Positions 6,172 to 7,309 of a stretch of DNA of 7,309 nt are shown here, piece by piece (within the stretch, counting starts at the first letter, position 1; every line of letters begins with the position of its first letter). Where the stretch lies: the NCBI GenBank assembly GCA_023356515.1, contig JAKQYG010000204.1, positions 1 through 7,309 on the forward strand. Direction: 5' to 3'. The notes beneath the pieces were generated by a model. The model searched no databases. It saw nothing but the letters and a program-made list of their open reading frames with translations, and was not told the origin of the DNA. Both the position numbers and the translations under genes were made by a program. This stretch comes from Trichodesmium sp. MAG_R04 (lineage in GTDB: Bacteria; Cyanobacteriota; Cyanobacteriia; Cyanobacteriales; Microcoleaceae).

Positions 6172-6343
6172 TCTATTATATAGCCTTTTCAAATTGTGGT
6201 CAATTAAACATCGAATTGCTGGAGTCATCAGAGTTAGTGGAAGGAACCCAGGTGCTAGTAACTTTGATTCCTGATGATGAATCTGAGTTTGGTCTGGTTA
6301 CTCTCAAGATGCAGTGGATAGGATGGCTAATATTCTCGCCTAG
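6162..6343 (+). pseudogene. Decayed cyanobacterial antitoxin (frameshifted)
   Basis: From about 6195 the frame reads CGQLNIELLESSELVEGTQV then LVTLIPDDESEF, closely resembling cyanobacterial antitoxins of the pattern N-G-Q-I-x-L-L-E-S-x-x-L-P-E-G-T-x-V-L-V-T-L-x-P-D-D-E-S-E-F-W. The expected Trp after EF is missing: a TTT run (6288-6290) appears one T short. Shifting frame gives WSGYSQDAVDRMANILA and a TAG at 6341-6343, after which the same frame stays open (ALLESQYHEAMDRW...), perhaps through a CAG-to-TAG change. Unshifted, the ORF drifts to 6410 with an unlikely sequence. The first dozen codons (MVVFYYIAF...) do not look like the family and overlap the promoter of the divergent operon. No toxin partner follows. 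Not expected to be functional. Confidence 0.62.
6175..6203 (-). promoter_or_regulatory. Near-consensus sigma70/SigA promoter for the DUF433-DUF5615 operon
   Basis: On the minus strand TTGACC (6203-6198) and TATAAT (6180-6175) are separated by exactly 17 bp. That is 5/6 and 6/6 matches, 48 bp upstream of the DUF433 ATG. Predicted transcription start is near 6168. Confidence 0.72.
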
Positions 6344-6440
6344 GCCCTTTTGGAAAGTCAGTACCATGAAGCTATGGATCGATGGATCGGATCGATTTGT
6401 GGCAGATTAATCAAGCTCATTAATATTGAAAGGAAAGTAA

Positions 6441-6731
6441 ATGAAAAAAACAGAATTATTAATTCTATTAAAGAAATACCGTCAAGAGTTGCTGCAATAT
6501 GGAGTAAAATCCTTGGCAGTGTTTGGCTCTGTGGCACGGGATGAAGCAACGCCTACAAGTGACATTGATTTATTGGTGGAGTTTGATGGCATAGCAACTT
6601 TTGACCGTTACATGGATTTGAAATTTTATTTAGAAGATAATTTGGGGCACAAAGTAGATTTAGTGACAAAAAGAATGTTAAAACCTCAGATACAAGAAAC
6701 TGTGTTACAAGAGGCAATTGATGTCGCGTAA
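6441..6731 (+). CDS. mntA: MNT-domain nucleotidyltransferase antitoxin (MntA)
   Basis: A 96-residue minimal nucleotidyltransferase. The signature FGSVARDEATPTSDIDLLVEF spans residues 28-48: the GSxAR turn at 29-33, catalytic Asp41 and Asp43, and a third acidic residue Asp73 in HKVDLV. In studied HEPN/MNT pairs this enzyme neutralises the toxin by transferring AMP from ATP to a tyrosine of HepT; the complete GS...D-x-D...D set here suggests an active enzyme. The ATG is preceded by a good AGGA (about 6430-6433). Its 3' end overlaps hepT by 11 nt, so the two are translationally coupled. The gene is intact, in contrast to the decayed antitoxin upstream. Confidence 0.9.
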   Translation: MKKTELLILLKKYRQELLQYGVKSLAVFGSVARDEATPTSDIDLLVEFDGIATFDRYMDLKFYLEDNLGHKVDLVTKRMLKPQIQETVLQEAIDVA

Positions 6732-7050
6732 TTTAAAACTATATTTTGAAGATATTATTGTAGCAGGTGAAAAAGTCATACGCTACACTGAGGGAATGGG
6801 TTTTACAGAGTTTGTAGTAGACGAACGCACCTTTGATGCTGTAGTACGAAACTTGCAGATTATCGGTGAAGCTGTTAAACAAATTCCCCCAGATATGAGG
6901 TTGCGTTATCCACAGGTTGAATGGCGTAAAATTGCGGGACTGCGGGATGTATTAGCTCATGCTTATTTTAGTTTACAGGATGAAATGATTTGGGATATTG
7001 TCCAGGGTAAAGTACCACATTTACTTGTTGAAGTCAAGATCAATGGATAG
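6721..7050 (+). CDS. hepT: HEPN-domain toxin (HepT, DUF86 family)
   Basis: An all-helical HEPN RNase of the HepT (DUF86) family, about 109 residues. The catalytic RX4HXY motif is RDVLAHAY: Arg75, His80 and Tyr82 from the ATG at 6721. The tyrosine is the residue AMPylated by MntA in studied homologues. Other family landmarks are DERTFDAVVRNLQIIGEAVK (34-53) and WRKIAGLRDVLAH. A TTG at 6718 would add one residue; the ATG is preferred. It overlaps mntA by 11 nt and xisI by 8 nt, so all three are probably one transcript. The expected activity is cleavage of RNA (tRNA in some homologues) in the cytoplasm unless neutralised. Intact, with all motif residues present. Confidence 0.92.
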   Translation: MSRNLKLYFEDIIVAGEKVIRYTEGMGFTEFVVDERTFDAVVRNLQIIGEAVKQIPPDMRLRYPQVEWRKIAGLRDVLAHAYFSLQDEMIWDIVQGKVPHLLVEVKING

Positions 7051-7309
7051 GGTAGAATCTTATCGCCAAATTGTTCAGTCTTTGCTGACAGCTTATGCTG
7101 CTATACCCATAGCTAATGGTCAGATTGATTGTTACACAGTTTTTGATACTACACAAGATCGTTATCTGGTAATCAATGTGGAGTGGGACGGCTATCGGCG
7201 GGTTTATGGTGGTGTTTTACATTTGGATATTAAGAAGGGCAAAATTTGGGTCGAACAAAATATGACGGAAATGAGAGTAGCTCAAGAACTTGTGGAACGA
7301 GGGGTGGAG
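7043..7309 (+). CDS. xisI: XisI family protein (fdxN element excision controlling factor homologue), 3'-partial
   Basis: The first 89 codons, MDRVESYRQIVQSLLTAYAA onward, with VEWDGYRRVYGGVLHLDIKK and GKIWVEQNMTEMRVAQELVE near the cut edge, match the XisI family closely. The family is about 110 residues, so roughly 20 are missing. In Anabaena, XisH and XisI are needed with the XisF recombinase for excision of the fdxN element, yet the family is widespread in cyanobacteria lacking that element and its biochemical role is unclear. The ATG lies inside the last codons of hepT (8-nt overlap), and no xisH precedes it, which is unusual for the classical xisH-xisI pair. Frame is open to the window end. 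A third component of the MNT/HEPN module is possible but inferred only from position. Confidence 0.88.
   Translation, partial: MDRVESYRQIVQSLLTAYAAIPIANGQIDCYTVFDTTQDRYLVINVEWDGYRRVYGGVLHLDIKKGKIWVEQNMTEMRVAQELVERGVE

Noticed and set aside
6350..6549. Overlapping plus and minus ORFs (6350-6544, 6358-6549) across the mntA start
   Set aside because: They overlap the well-supported mntA frame. The plus one is the tail of the decayed antitoxin frame, the minus one is an antisense shadow.

Overview
The window looks like a piece of a filamentous, probably marine, cyanobacterial genome (an Okeania/Trichodesmium/Moorea/Lyngbya-like organism; the genus is an inference). Support comes from nine copies of the HIP1 octamer GCGATCGC (near 181, 781, 1403, 2174, 2480, 3437, 3884, 5256 and 5452), low GC, cyanobacteria-type palindromic repeats, a cyanobacterial lipid-A-disaccharide-synthase-related gene and an xisI gene.

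Layout. (1) 1-1123, minus: a membrane-anchored Ser/Thr protein kinase. Its C-terminus runs off the left edge, and its frame is broken by one base in a run of seven G inside the glycine-rich loop. (2) 1358-2722, plus: an intact LpxB-related glycosyltransferase-like gene. (3) 2723-2998: a spacer with a decayed IS607-type recombinase start and a perfect hairpin just before the next gene. (4) 2999-4879, plus: a long RND/HlyD-type periplasmic adaptor whose coiled-coil hairpin carries 78-bp (26-residue) tandem repeats in both arms. No pump gene follows it. (5) 4880-5268: non-coding, with a 96-bp MITE-like element bounded by 15-bp inverted repeats and a 33-bp palindromic repeat. (6) 5269-6127, minus: a toxin-antitoxin cluster of DUF433 (predicted antitoxin), DUF5615 (PIN-like predicted toxin) and a VapB-like antitoxin with no toxin beside it. 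A near-consensus promoter (TTGACC, 17 bp, TATAAT) drives the cluster. (7) 6162-6343, plus: a decayed antitoxin. (8) 6441-7309, plus: a tightly overlapping operon of MNT nucleotidyltransferase (MntA antitoxin), HEPN toxin (HepT) and the start of xisI, cut by the right edge.

The left half is ordinary chromosome, with a signalling kinase, an envelope-type glycosyltransferase relative and an envelope adaptor. The right half is a toxin-antitoxin island with small repeats and gene remnants. At least five genes or remnants carry a one-base frame lesion (kinase, IS607 remnant, DUF5615, DUF433, decayed antitoxin), while the two longest genes are intact. This is either real decay or slippage at short homopolymers, or uncorrected indels in the assembly; the sequence alone cannot decide.

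Most worth following up: the symmetric repeat growth in the adaptor hairpin, the MNT-HEPN-XisI operon without XisH, and the G7 and A8 tracts that switch off the kinase and the DUF433 antitoxin.
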